NCBI RefSeq assembly: GCF_007829035.1
Contig: NZ_VIVQ01000002.1
Span: 310,001-374,000, forward strand
Source of the DNA: Rudaeicoccus suwonensis
GTDB lineage: Bacteria; Actinomycetota; Actinomycetes; Actinomycetales; Dermatophilaceae
DNA: 64,000 nucleotides
Direction of reading: 5' to 3'
In this document: in pieces, positions 8,822 to 15,710 of the stretch
How positions within the stretch are numbered: position 1 is the stretch's first letter
Layout: each line of letters begins with the position of its first letter
Notes under the pieces: model-generated
The model's input: the letters and a program-made list of their open reading frames with translations, nothing else
What the model was told of the DNA's origin: nothing
The model's database searches: none
Program-made: the position numbers and the translations under genes

Positions 8822-8858
8822 TTATCCACAACTTGACTACCACAGCGAGTTATCCACA
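8822..8858 (+). promoter_or_regulatory. Pair of consensus DnaA boxes
   Basis: Two exact copies of the DnaA box TTATCCACA lie at 8822-8830 and 8850-8858 in the same orientation, 28 bases apart, within a locally AT-rich stretch. No dnaA, dnaN or rpmH gene is near, so this is not a typical chromosomal origin. The pair could be a DnaA-titration site or the remnant of an element origin. Confidence 0.55.
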
Positions 8859-9378
8859 GACAGCACGAGGCGCGAAGCGAATGGTCTCGATCCCGGCTAC
8901 GCGTGACCAGTGCCCCGGGACGATCGCAAGTGGTGACTGTCAGCGTCGATCGGCGACCAATGCGGGCGTATGACGCGAGGCACATAGTGCGCGGTGCGGC
9001 GTGGATGAGCGCGATCTCGGCCCCGAACGACCGGCGCTCGTCGCCCATAGATTTGCGGCAACCACCGCCGTGAAGTGACATCGCTAAGCAAGAAATGGCC
9101 ATCAGTGATCGGTGCCCGGATCGAACGACAAGTTCGATCGACAATGGGCACAGTGCGAGGCCCGGTCTGAAGGAGTCTGAACAAGAGCCTCCAATCGCCT
9201 GAGAATGCGTCGATATGACTGTTCCGGACTGACATATTCCTGATAGGACGATCCTCGACAACTGGGGGTCACGTCGACGTCAGAATGCACGCTGGCAGGC
9301 AACGCCTCATCACCCACTGGACCAACCGACGGCGAAAGTCGTTCGATGCGGTCTTCCCTGCCCTGAAAGGCGCACCCG
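8859..9378. other. Long intergenic region before the secreted protein gene
   Basis: About 520 bp with no convincing gene: the open frames here lack family motifs and Shine-Dalgarno sites. It holds an 8-bp inverted repeat at 9119-9139 and the presumed promoter of the gene at 9379. The DnaA boxes and the SOS box lie just to its left. Confidence 0.5.
9119..9139. repeat. Inverted repeat GATCGAAC/GTTCGATC with 5-base spacer
   Basis: Perfect 8-bp arms (GATCGAAC and GTTCGATC) around GACAA. It resembles a LexA box, but the spacer is 5 instead of 4 bases, so LexA binding is doubtful. It could be an operator for the gene at 9379, 240 bp away, or for nothing at all. Confidence 0.4.
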
Positions 9379-11544
9379 ATGTTGAAGAAAACGGTGCCCA
9401 CCACGCTGGTCGTCGCAGTTGCGGCTGCCAGCGCCGCCTTGGCGACCGGCTCGGCTGCTCGCGCTGCCGTCCCCGCACATCACACCTCCGTTGCGCAGCA
9501 GGCCGCTGCGGCAGCGTTCATACCGGCGGCGCTGCGCCCGGCATCGCAGTTCGCTGCGCGCACCCACCGCGCCGTCGTCGTGAACAGCCAGACCACCGCC
9601 ACCAGTCAGCTCACCGCGCTGCCGAATGGCCAGTTCAAGCTCGATGTGTCACAGGGCCCGGTACGCGTGCAGCGAGGAGGCAGCTGGGTCTCGATCGACA
9701 CGACGCTGAGCCGGGGCGCAGACGGCATGATCCGGCCCGCAGCGACCACCGATCAGGTCGCATTCAGCGGCGGCGGCGACGGCCCGACCGTCATACTCGG
9801 CAGCGGTTCCCACACGACCTCGCTGCGCCTGCCCCTCACGCTTCCGGCGCCGACGCTGTCCGGATCAAGTGCGACCTACCGCAACGTGTATGCCGGTGTC
9901 GATCTCGTGCTGACCGCGACGGCGAGTGGTTACACCGAGACCCTCGTCGTCCACAATGCCGCAGCGGCGGCGAACCCCCACCTGGCTCAACTGCGCATCT
10001 CCGCAACCACCAAGGGCATGACCCTCACACGCGGCAGCGATGGTGGCCTGTCACTGACCGGTGGCAGCCAGCAGTTCCATGCCTCCGCGCCGGTCATGTG
10101 GGACTCGGCCAGCAATCCACTCGCCGGACCTGCGCCCACCGCGACCGACCCGGGCGGCGCCAATGTGACCGGCATACCGAACGCACTGCACTCGGCAGCG
10201 AGCGGCAGCACGTTGACGTTGGCACCGCTGAAGAGCGCACTCACCGGTGCCAACGTGCGCTACCCGGTGTACATCGATCCGACGTTCACGGCTTATCAGT
10301 CGGACCACCTGACGACCTTCGCGAACGGCACCCATTACTACGACGACAGTGACGAAGACCTACTTGTCGGCGACTGCACTCTGAAGGGCTGCAACGGCGC
10401 CGGGGCGGCGCGCTCGTTCTTCGACTTCAACACCCAGGCGTTCGCCGCACCGGGCACCGTCAAGGTCACCGGCGCAACGATCTACGCCGACGAGATCTGG
10501 TCGGCAATCGCGTCACCGACGCCCGTGACGCTGGAGAGCACCGGCACCTTCGGCAGCACGACGACCTGGCCTGGCCCGAGCAACCTGCGGACACTGGAGA
10601 CCAGGTCGTCGAACGCCGGCTCGTCGGCGCACTATCCCGCCAACGTCACCTTCGGAAACAGCAACGTGGTCAACGTCTTTGCGCGGATGGCAAATGCGCA
10701 CCAGACGAACATCAACTTCGGGCTGGTCTCGCCGAACGAGAGCTACATCCACGGCCTGAAGCGCTTCTCGAACGTCGGCAGCGACCTGACGGCGGAGGTG
10801 TACTTCGACTACGCCCCGACCCTGGTGGCGGGCAGCGTGAACCTCGGCAACGACGAGGTCGCGTGCCCGGGCAAGCCGATCTACTCGGACACCACCACAC
10901 CGACTTTCGCCGCCTCAGCCACCGACAACAATCCGAGCGGGAACAGTGAACCCCTCGGCATCAATTTCCAGCTGTATCAGGGCGACTCGACCAATCCGGC
11001 ACCCGAACTGTTCGACCAGACGCAAACTCCGATCATGGCGCAAGGTGTAACCAATGCGTTAGCGACCTGGGACGCGTCGACGACGGACGCGACCAACCCT
11101 GAGCCGATGACCGCCGGCGCGTGGGAAGTTCGCGCACAAGCGATCAGCCTCGACACGGACAGCGCGCAAGAGACGTCACAGTGGTCGAGCTACCTGAAAT
11201 TCGTCGTCGACCCGACTGCCCCGGCAATGCCGACCATCACCCAGAACCCGAACGGTTCCTACGCTCTGAGCTCGTCTGGAGCGGTCGCATTCGTTTGGTC
11301 CCTCGCATCCGGGGAAGAGCCGATCCCGAGCAGCACCACCTGTGACTACAACTTCACGGGAAGTATCAGTGGTGGAATCGCTGCCGACAGCAGCGGGAAC
11401 GCAACGCTCACCCTGCCCGCAGCCGACTCCGGGCCAGGCCTGTCGCTCTATGTCTACGCCATCAGCGCCGCGCACGTCCCTTCATCCGAGGCCAACAATG
11501 ACTCGACGGAGGCCCAGAGGTCGGTGCCCCACTTCGAGCGCTGA
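9379..11544 (+). CDS. Large secreted protein related to the N-terminal part of DNRLRE/RHS-type surface proteins
   Basis: A 721-residue protein with a Sec signal peptide (MLKKTVPTTLVVAVAAASAA followed by an ALATGSAARA cleavage region near residue 30). Residues about 80-300 contain QFKLDVSQGPVRVQRGGSWV and YRNVYAGVDLVLTATASGYTETLVV. This reads like the N-terminal module of streptomycete DNRLRE-domain or RHS-repeat secreted proteins. A beta-rich middle part follows (about 320-490), and two Ig-like C-terminal parts (about 490-720). There is no RHS repeat, toxin tip, LPXTG or membrane anchor. ATG 9379 follows GAAAGG. It appears to be a stand-alone secreted or wall-associated protein; function unknown. 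Confidence 0.68.
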   Translation: MLKKTVPTTLVVAVAAASAALATGSAARAAVPAHHTSVAQQAAAAAFIPAALRPASQFAARTHRAVVVNSQTTATSQLTALPNGQFKLDVSQGPVRVQRGGSWVSIDTTLSRGADGMIRPAATTDQVAFSGGGDGPTVILGSGSHTTSLRLPLTLPAPTLSGSSATYRNVYAGVDLVLTATASGYTETLVVHNAAAAANPHLAQLRISATTKGMTLTRGSDGGLSLTGGSQQFHASAPVMWDSASNPLAGPAPTATDPGGANVTGIPNALHSAASGSTLTLAPLKSALTGANVRYPVYIDPTFTAYQSDHLTTFANGTHYYDDSDEDLLVGDCTLKGCNGAGAARSFFDFNTQAFAAPGTVKVTGATIYADEIWSAIASPTPVTLESTGTFGSTTTWPGPSNLRTLETRSSNAGSSAHYPANVTFGNSNVVNVFARMANAHQTNINFGLVSPNESYIHGLKRFSNVGSDLTAEVYFDYAPTLVAGSVNLGNDEVACPGKPIYSDTTTPTFAASATDNNPSGNSEPLGINFQLYQGDSTNPAPELFDQTQTPIMAQGVTNALATWDASTTDATNPEPMTAGAWEVRAQAISLDTDSAQETSQWSSYLKFVVDPTAPAMPTITQNPNGSYALSSSGAVAFVWSLASGEEPIPSSTTCDYNFTGSISGGIAADSSGNATLTLPAADSGPGLSLYVYAISAAHVPSSEANNDSTEAQRSVPHFER

Positions 11545-11579
11545 CCGATGACGTCACACCTTTGACGACCAGCATCGAC

Positions 11580-11622
11580 CGGAACCGGGCCTGCGGCATA
11601 CAGCTCGCAGCGCCGGGTTCCG
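11580..11622. terminator. Inverted repeat between convergent genes (probable terminator)
   Basis: CGGAACC...CTGCG pairs with CGCAG...GGTTCCG across a short loop, with mismatches inside. It lies 36 bp after the secreted-protein stop and 44 bp before the 3' end of the convergent gene, and is followed by T-rich sequence (AAAGTATTTT). It may serve both genes. Confidence 0.45.
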
Positions 11623-11665
11623 TTGTGTCGAAAGTATTTTCGCGAGGGTTACGCCGGGCCCCGCT

Positions 11666-12199
11666 TCAGCAGCCGCTGACCGGATGGGTGGCCGCTGCGA
11701 CGACAGCTTGGTAGTCCCATGGGGACGACGGCCGCGCGTCGGGACCACCGACGAGCTGAAGCTCGGCCTCCTCGCCGTTGGCGAGCTTCTTGTCCCATCC
11801 CCACTGCCCGCCCCCGTATGGCGGTGTCACCGTCCAGCCCATCGCGCGCAACGAGCGGTTGACCGACGCGACGAAGGCGTCAGGGGAAGCGACGTGGTCG
11901 ACACTCGCGTCGACCGTCACGTCGTCCCACCCAAAAGTGGACCGGATGTCGTCGCAGCCATCCCACCGCGGCGCCAGCTGCTGTATGTCGAAGACGTGGA
12001 CGCTGGTGGGCAGCGCCTTCAACGTCAGACGAAGTTGCTGAGCCAACCGGCCACCAGGGTCGGCCTGCCCCACAGGGCGAGGTGCGTCGTCCTTGTGCAG
12101 CAGGTGGTAGCCGCCGACGCCCAGGACGAGCAGGACGATCGCCGCGACGAAACCCGTAGCGATGGCGAGCAGCCGAGACTCCGATGCGCGCTTCAACAT
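11666..12199 (-). CDS. Membrane-anchored protein of unknown function
   Basis: A 177-residue protein: a short basic N-terminus, one transmembrane helix (LLAIATGFVAAIVLLVLGVG, about residues 9-32), then an extracytoplasmic domain of about 140 residues. That domain has two paired regions with Cys (WDGCDD and the terminal VSGC), which could form a disulfide. ATG 12199 is preferred to 12241 because AGGGGG lies just upstream. I do not recognise the family. It is divergent from the ThrRS attenuator region, with about 150 bp between its start and the leader peptide. Confidence 0.6.
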   Translation of the reverse strand: MLKRASESRLLAIATGFVAAIVLLVLGVGGYHLLHKDDAPRPVGQADPGGRLAQQLRLTLKALPTSVHVFDIQQLAPRWDGCDDIRSTFGWDDVTVDASVDHVASPDAFVASVNRSLRAMGWTVTPPYGGGQWGWDKKLANGEEAELQLVGGPDARPSSPWDYQAVVAAATHPVSGC

Positions 12200-12345
12200 G
12201 TGCGTGCCCCCTGGTGGTGCTGATGGCTCATCAGGGCTCATCCTGCCGCCACGCGGTCGAGCTAGGACGCAACCGCGCCGACACGCGGTGCGTGCCCGCC
12301 GTTGACCTCACCGCAACTCGGTGGCTCAAGCAGTTCCTGCGGTTG

Positions 12346-12351
12346 TAGCCT
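12346..12351 (+). promoter_or_regulatory. -10 element (TAGCCT) for a leaderless thrS leader transcript
   Basis: TAGCCT fits the actinobacterial TAnnnT -10 hexamer. The leader-peptide ATG begins 7 bases after it, which is the spacing expected when transcription starts on the A of the start codon. No Shine-Dalgarno sequence precedes that ATG, which agrees with a leaderless leader peptide. The -35 region is weak. Confidence 0.45.
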
Positions 12352-12358
12352 GCTACCC

Positions 12359-12418
12359 ATGCAGCGCGCGCAACACACGACGACGCCGGATCTCTCCGGC
12401 GCTGCCAGGCTGCACTGA
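12359..12418 (+). CDS. Leader peptide with three Thr codons upstream of thrS
   Basis: ATG to TGA encodes the 19-residue peptide MQRAQHTTTPDLSGAARLH. Codons 7-9 are ACG ACG ACG, three consecutive threonine codons, in front of a threonyl-tRNA synthetase gene; this is the classic arrangement of ribosome-mediated attenuation. The gene is too short for ordinary gene calling. A -10 hexamer 7 bases before the ATG suggests leaderless translation. The first RNA hairpin overlaps codons 9-14, immediately behind the Thr codons, so a ribosome waiting for charged tRNA-Thr would cover its left arm. Seen directly: the frame and codons. Inferred: regulation. Confidence 0.68.
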   Translation: MQRAQHTTTPDLSGAARLH

Positions 12419-12463
12419 ACCAACCCGCACCCTCGCCCCGGAGCCACGACCCGGGGGCGATTT
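12384..12463 (+). promoter_or_regulatory. Transcription attenuator: pause hairpin, antiterminator and terminator
   Basis: Hairpin 1:2 is CGCCGGA-TCTC-TCCGGCG (12384-12401), perfect over 7 bp. The terminator 3:4 pairs TCGCCCC (12433-12439) with GGGGCGA (12454-12460, after one extra G) and is followed by TTT. The alternative 2:3 pairing joins CTCCGG (12394-12399) with CCGGAG (12438-12443) and would break both. When charged tRNA-Thr is plentiful the ribosome passes the Thr codons and the terminator forms. When it is scarce, stalling frees segment 2 to form the antiterminator. No T-box motif is present. The folding is deduced by eye. Confidence 0.62.
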
Positions 12464-12512
12464 CGCGTTCCAGGACCGCCGGCTCCGGCAAACCCGACCT
12501 GGAGTCCAGCCC

Positions 12513-13805
12513 ATGAACGATCAATCAGCACAACCACATTCGCAGGATTACCGCGAGATCAACCAGTCCATGCAGGTGTTCGCCGGAGATCCGCTTGCCG
12601 GCGCCGGCCTGCCGCTGTGGCTACCGGCGGGCTCGGTGATCCGCAACGAACTGGAGCGACTGGCCTGCGACATCGCCCGCGCCGACGGCTGCATCTCGGT
12701 CCATTCCCCGGTGCTCGGCAAGCGCGCGCTGTTCGAAAAGTCCGGCCATTGGGCGAAGTTCGCCGACGACATGTTCCCCGCGATGCGGCTCGGCGGGAGC
12801 GACGACGACCCGGACGAACTCGTGTTGCGCCCGGCGAACTGTCCGCATCACGCGCTGACCTATCGCGCCAGCAGGCACTCGTACCGCGAATTGCCCATCC
12901 GGCTCAACGAACTCGCTCCGATGTTTCGTGCGGAGCGTTCCGGCGTGGTGTCCGGCCTCACCCGTGTGCGGCAGATCAACCTCGACGACACCCATGTGTT
13001 CTGCCGGCCCGATCAGGTGGCCGGCGAGGCGGCGCGGGCACTGCGCTCCGCGCTCAAAGCGCAGCAGATCCTGGGACTGCCAGTCGATTACGTGCGACTG
13101 AGCAAGCGCGATGACAGCGCGGCATACCTGGGCGATGCGCAGATGTGGCGAGACGCGCAGGCCGCACTGCGACGCGCGGCACAGGAGGCCGGGCTCGACG
13201 ACATCGCCATACCTCTCGTGGAGGCTGAGGGGGAAGCGGCGTTCTACGGGCCCAAACTCGATCTACAGGTGCGCGACGAGCGCGGTCACGAGGAGACCAT
13301 CGCAACAGTTCAACTCGACTTCAATCAGCCGGAGCGCTTCGACCTCACCTACGACGCGGCGGACGGCTCGCGCGAGCGTGTTGTGATGATCCACCGCGGG
13401 ACCGTCGGGGCGATGGAACGTGTCACCGCGGCATTGCTGCAACACCATCAGGGTCGAATGCCGTTGTGGTTGGCGCCGATTCAGGTGTGCGTGTTGCCTG
13501 TCAGGCCGGAACAGGACCGCGATGCACGCGAGATCGTCGACGCCCTGGTGGCCGTCGGCATACGTGCGCGGATGGATCCGCAGGGCTCGCTCGGTGGGCG
13601 TATCCGAGCCAGCCGGGCACGACGGGACGCGGTGATCGCCGTCATCGGTGAGGCCGAGGTCGCGGCGCGTGCGCTTCAGGTGACCGACGTGCGGTCAGGA
13701 TTCCGTGGGACCGTGCCGCTGCGGCGCTTCGTCGATCTCGTGTCCGAGGCGTATGACGAACGCCGCAGCGAACTGCGATGGAATGCGCCGGTCAGGCCCA
13801 GCTGA
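12513..13805 (+). CDS. thrS: Threonyl-tRNA synthetase, short form without TGS and editing domains
   Basis: A 430-residue class II synthetase that charges tRNA-Thr; ordinary ThrRS is about 640-690 residues. The catalytic core begins at once, with no N-terminal TGS or editing domain. The three zinc ligands known in E. coli ThrRS are all present: Cys110 (RPANCPHH), His161 (NLDDTHVFC) and His294 (VMIHRGTVG). Motif 2 is ELAPMFRAERSG and motif 3 GTVGAMERVTAALL; the anticodon-binding domain (LAPIQVCVLPVRPEQDRDAR) closes the protein. ATG 12513 follows GGAG. A Thr-rich leader and attenuator precede it. It is probably a second, editing-free ThrRS, perhaps conferring drug tolerance or serving in starvation. 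Its 3' end overlaps the convergent gene by 14 bp. Confidence 0.85.
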   Translation: MNDQSAQPHSQDYREINQSMQVFAGDPLAGAGLPLWLPAGSVIRNELERLACDIARADGCISVHSPVLGKRALFEKSGHWAKFADDMFPAMRLGGSDDDPDELVLRPANCPHHALTYRASRHSYRELPIRLNELAPMFRAERSGVVSGLTRVRQINLDDTHVFCRPDQVAGEAARALRSALKAQQILGLPVDYVRLSKRDDSAAYLGDAQMWRDAQAALRRAAQEAGLDDIAIPLVEAEGEAAFYGPKLDLQVRDERGHEETIATVQLDFNQPERFDLTYDAADGSRERVVMIHRGTVGAMERVTAALLQHHQGRMPLWLAPIQVCVLPVRPEQDRDAREIVDALVAVGIRARMDPQGSLGGRIRASRARRDAVIAVIGEAEVAARALQVTDVRSGFRGTVPLRRFVDLVSEAYDERRSELRWNAPVRPS

Positions 13806-14409
13806 TGACGTCCTCGTGCTCCAGACGCGGCAGTCGGTTGAACCACGCCTGCTCGCCGGGGTGTCCGATGTTGACGACGAGCAGCGAGTGCAGGCGACCG
13901 CCCGGGAAGAACTCCTTGTCGACGGCCTCGGCGTCGAAGCCGGCCATCGGGCCCGCCGCAAGGCCGGCCGCCCGAACGGCGAGGATGAAGTAGCCGATCT
14001 GCAGGGTGGCGTTGAAGCGAGCCATCGCTTCGGTGCCGCTCGGGTTGGCTGCGAGCTGGTCCTTCATCTCGGGGCGGATCGGGAAGACGTGCGGGATGTG
14101 CTCGTAGAACTCCGAGTCGACGGCAAGCACTGCCACCGCGGGGGCGGAGGCGGTCTTGGCCTGGTTACCCTCGCTCATCCGCTCCACCAGCCGGTCGCGA
14201 CCTTCGCCCGGGCGCACGAACAGCACGCGCAACGGCTGGGTGTTGGCCGCGGTCGGAGCCCACTTCGCCAACGACCAGATCCTCTCCAACTCCTCGTCGG
14301 TGACGGGGGTGTCGGCGAAGCTGTTGGCTGTCCGGGCCTCCGTGAAGAGGGTCGCCAGAGCGTCCTCGTCGAGACGCGGCAGGGTGATCGGGGCGGTGTC
14401 GATCGTCAT
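13792..14409 (-). CDS. Malonic semialdehyde reductase-like nitroreductase (RutE/HadB family)
   Basis: A 205-residue FMN-dependent NAD(P)H oxidoreductase. The N-terminal ARTANSFADTPVTDEELERI, WAPTAANTQPLRVLFVR and the C-terminal IGYFILAVRAAGLAAGPMAGF with VNIGHPGEQAWFNRLPRL match the RutE-type nitroreductases annotated as malonic semialdehyde reductases. No other rut genes are present, so a general role in reducing aldehydes, quinones or nitro compounds is as likely. It is divergent from an HxlR regulator with 74 bp between, containing a strong inverted repeat, which suggests control by that regulator. Confidence 0.87.
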   Translation of the reverse strand: MTIDTAPITLPRLDEDALATLFTEARTANSFADTPVTDEELERIWSLAKWAPTAANTQPLRVLFVRPGEGRDRLVERMSEGNQAKTASAPAVAVLAVDSEFYEHIPHVFPIRPEMKDQLAANPSGTEAMARFNATLQIGYFILAVRAAGLAAGPMAGFDAEAVDKEFFPGGRLHSLLVVNIGHPGEQAWFNRLPRLEHEDVISWA

Positions 14410-14430
14410 GAGTGCTCCTTTTGTGAATGT

Positions 14431-14466
14431 CGCTTCGAAAATAAGAGTATCAGCTGATTTCGAAGC
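14431..14466. promoter_or_regulatory. Operator between nitroreductase and HxlR genes
   Basis: The outer arms GCTTCGAAA (14431-14439) and TTTCGAAGC (14458-14466) are perfect inverted repeats, and the perfect palindrome ATCAGCTGAT (14449-14458) lies near the right arm. A TATGAT -10 hexamer at 14471-14476 follows at once. HxlR proteins bind such symmetric sites in the divergent promoter, so this is a likely autoregulatory operator. Confidence 0.6.
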
Positions 14467-14483
14467 CGAGTATGATCTACGTC

Positions 14484-14831
14484 ATGCCCACACCCGAGCG
14501 TCATGACACGCGCACCTGCAACGCCGCACTGACGCGCGCGTTCCAGTTCCTCGGGAAGCGCTGGACCGGCGTGCTGCTCGCCTCCCTCACCGACGGACCG
14601 GCCAGTTTCACCGAACTCAAGCGCGCCGTCGTCGGCATCAGCGACTCGGTGCTGTCGGACCGACTGAGCGACCTGACCCAGACCGGGCTCGCGCAGCGCG
14701 TGGTGCACGAGGGGCCGCCGGTGACCATCGTCTATTCGTTGACGACCGCCGGCGAGGCGCTGTTGCCGGCGATGAAGGAGCTCGGCGACTGGGCTTCGGT
14801 CAACCTCCCAGAGCAGTCCCCGTGCACGTGA
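14484..14831 (+). CDS. HxlR family winged-helix regulator
   Basis: A 115-residue redox/aldehyde-type HxlR (DUF24) regulator. The single Cys near the N-terminus (RTCNAALTRAFQFLGKRWTG) is the position often used for thiol sensing. FTELKRAVVGISDSVLSDRL is the recognition helix region, followed by the wing with VTIVYSLTTAGEALLPAM. ATG 14484 is chosen over ATG 14472 because TATGAT, a good -10, ends 7 bases before 14484 and no Shine-Dalgarno site precedes either, pointing to a leaderless mRNA. It probably controls the divergent nitroreductase gene. Confidence 0.82.
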   Translation: MPTPERHDTRTCNAALTRAFQFLGKRWTGVLLASLTDGPASFTELKRAVVGISDSVLSDRLSDLTQTGLAQRVVHEGPPVTIVYSLTTAGEALLPAMKELGDWASVNLPEQSPCT

Positions 14832-15550
14832 TGGCCGCCGGCGTCGCGTTCAGCGAGCCGACCGGTCAGGGCTGGGCGCAATTCGTCGAACTCGCCCTCG
14901 CCCTGGTGATGTGCTCGGCGATCGGCCTCGAGCGCGAGTTACGACGCAAGAGCGCCGGAATGCGAACACACGCCATCGTCGGGCTCGGCTCGGCACTGTT
15001 CATGCTCGTCAGCAAGTACGGCTTCACCGACGTGCTCAGCCGCAACGTCGTGCTCGATCCCTCACGTATGGCGGCGCAGATCGTCTCCGGTATCGGCTTC
15101 ATCGGCGCAGGCATCATCTTCGTACGGCGCGACAACGTGCGTGGTCTCACGACGGCGGCCGCCGTCTGGATCAGCGCCGCGGTCGGCACCGCGTGTGGCG
15201 CGGGGCTGCCGTTGCTCGCCGTCTTCGTGACGGCGGCGTATTTCTTGATCGTGCGCGGGTATCCGCTGTTGCTGCGTAATCTGCGTTCCGAGCAGGAAGG
15301 TCGGCGGCATCTCAACGTCGAATATCTCGATGGCCACGGCTTGCTCGGCGGGATCCTCGGCCACATCACCAGCCTCGGGTATGTCGTGACACACGTCGCC
15401 ACAACGCGATCGCAGAACGACGACCTCGTGCGTTTGTCGGTGGACCTCGTCGGTTCCGGAGATGCCGGCCCGCTGGTGTCCTCGCTGTCGGACATCGAAG
15501 GTGTGCAGGCGGTGCGGACCGACGAGACGCCGGACGCCGACGAAGAGTAG
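14831..15550 (+). CDS. MgtC/SapB family membrane protein
   Basis: A 239-residue inner-membrane protein of the MgtC family, linked to Mg2+ limitation, acid stress and, in E. coli and Salmonella, modulation of F-ATPase. ALVMCSAIGLERELRRKSAGMRTHAIVGLGSALF is the N-terminal signature (given here as landmarks at about residues 25-60); GFIGAGIIFVRRDNVRGLTT and WISAAVGTACGAGLPLLAVF are the central membrane segments. A soluble ACT-like C-terminal domain follows (about 150-235). ATG 14831 overlaps the HxlR stop (TGATG); GTG 14822 or 14828 are alternatives. Cotranscription with HxlR is likely. Confidence 0.86.
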   Translation: MAAGVAFSEPTGQGWAQFVELALALVMCSAIGLERELRRKSAGMRTHAIVGLGSALFMLVSKYGFTDVLSRNVVLDPSRMAAQIVSGIGFIGAGIIFVRRDNVRGLTTAAAVWISAAVGTACGAGLPLLAVFVTAAYFLIVRGYPLLLRNLRSEQEGRRHLNVEYLDGHGLLGGILGHITSLGYVVTHVATTRSQNDDLVRLSVDLVGSGDAGPLVSSLSDIEGVQAVRTDETPDADEE

Positions 15551-15565
15551 GCGCGAAGCTTCGCT

Positions 15566-15608
15566 CGATATTCGACAGTGGGGCGGTGATAACCGCCCGC
15601 GCGTCGAA
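15566..15608. repeat. Palindromic intergenic repeat, copy A
   Basis: It begins CGATATTCGACAGTG and contains a strong hairpin, GGGCGGT-GATA-ACCGCCC, then GCGCGTCGAA. The right outer arm is cut short compared with copy B. It sits between convergent genes, so it may also act as a transcription terminator. Confidence 0.6.
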
Positions 15609-15628
15609 CTCCACAAGAGCAGTCCCGC

Positions 15629-15676
15629 CGATATTCGACAGTGCGGCTGTTATTGCCGCCCTGGCGTCGAATATCG
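15629..15676. repeat. Palindromic intergenic repeat, copy B (best formed)
   Basis: A 48-bp element with perfect 11-bp outer arms CGATATTCGAC and GTCGAATATCG and an inner GCGGC/GCCGC stem. It shares the CGATATTCGACAGTG start with copy A and CCGCCCTGGCGTCGAATAT with copy C at 20064-20117. It lies 21 bp after copy A, in the same gap between convergent genes. Confidence 0.65.
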
Positions 15677-15710
15677 CCGAGGTGAGTCCACCCGGAGACG
15701 CGAGGACGCG

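Noticed and set aside
8822-8858. Chromosomal replication origin
   Set aside because: Two DnaA boxes are present, but no dnaA, dnaN, rpmH or rnpA gene and no further box cluster lie nearby.
8764-9261. A possible 165-codon gene on the minus strand upstream of the secreted protein
   Set aside because: There is no Shine-Dalgarno, no recognisable motif, and it would cover the DnaA boxes; composition is unlike the neighbours.
12242-12512. T-box riboswitch upstream of thrS
   Set aside because: Neither the conserved T-box sequence (AGGGTGGNACCGCG) nor a specifier loop was found; the leader peptide explains the region better.
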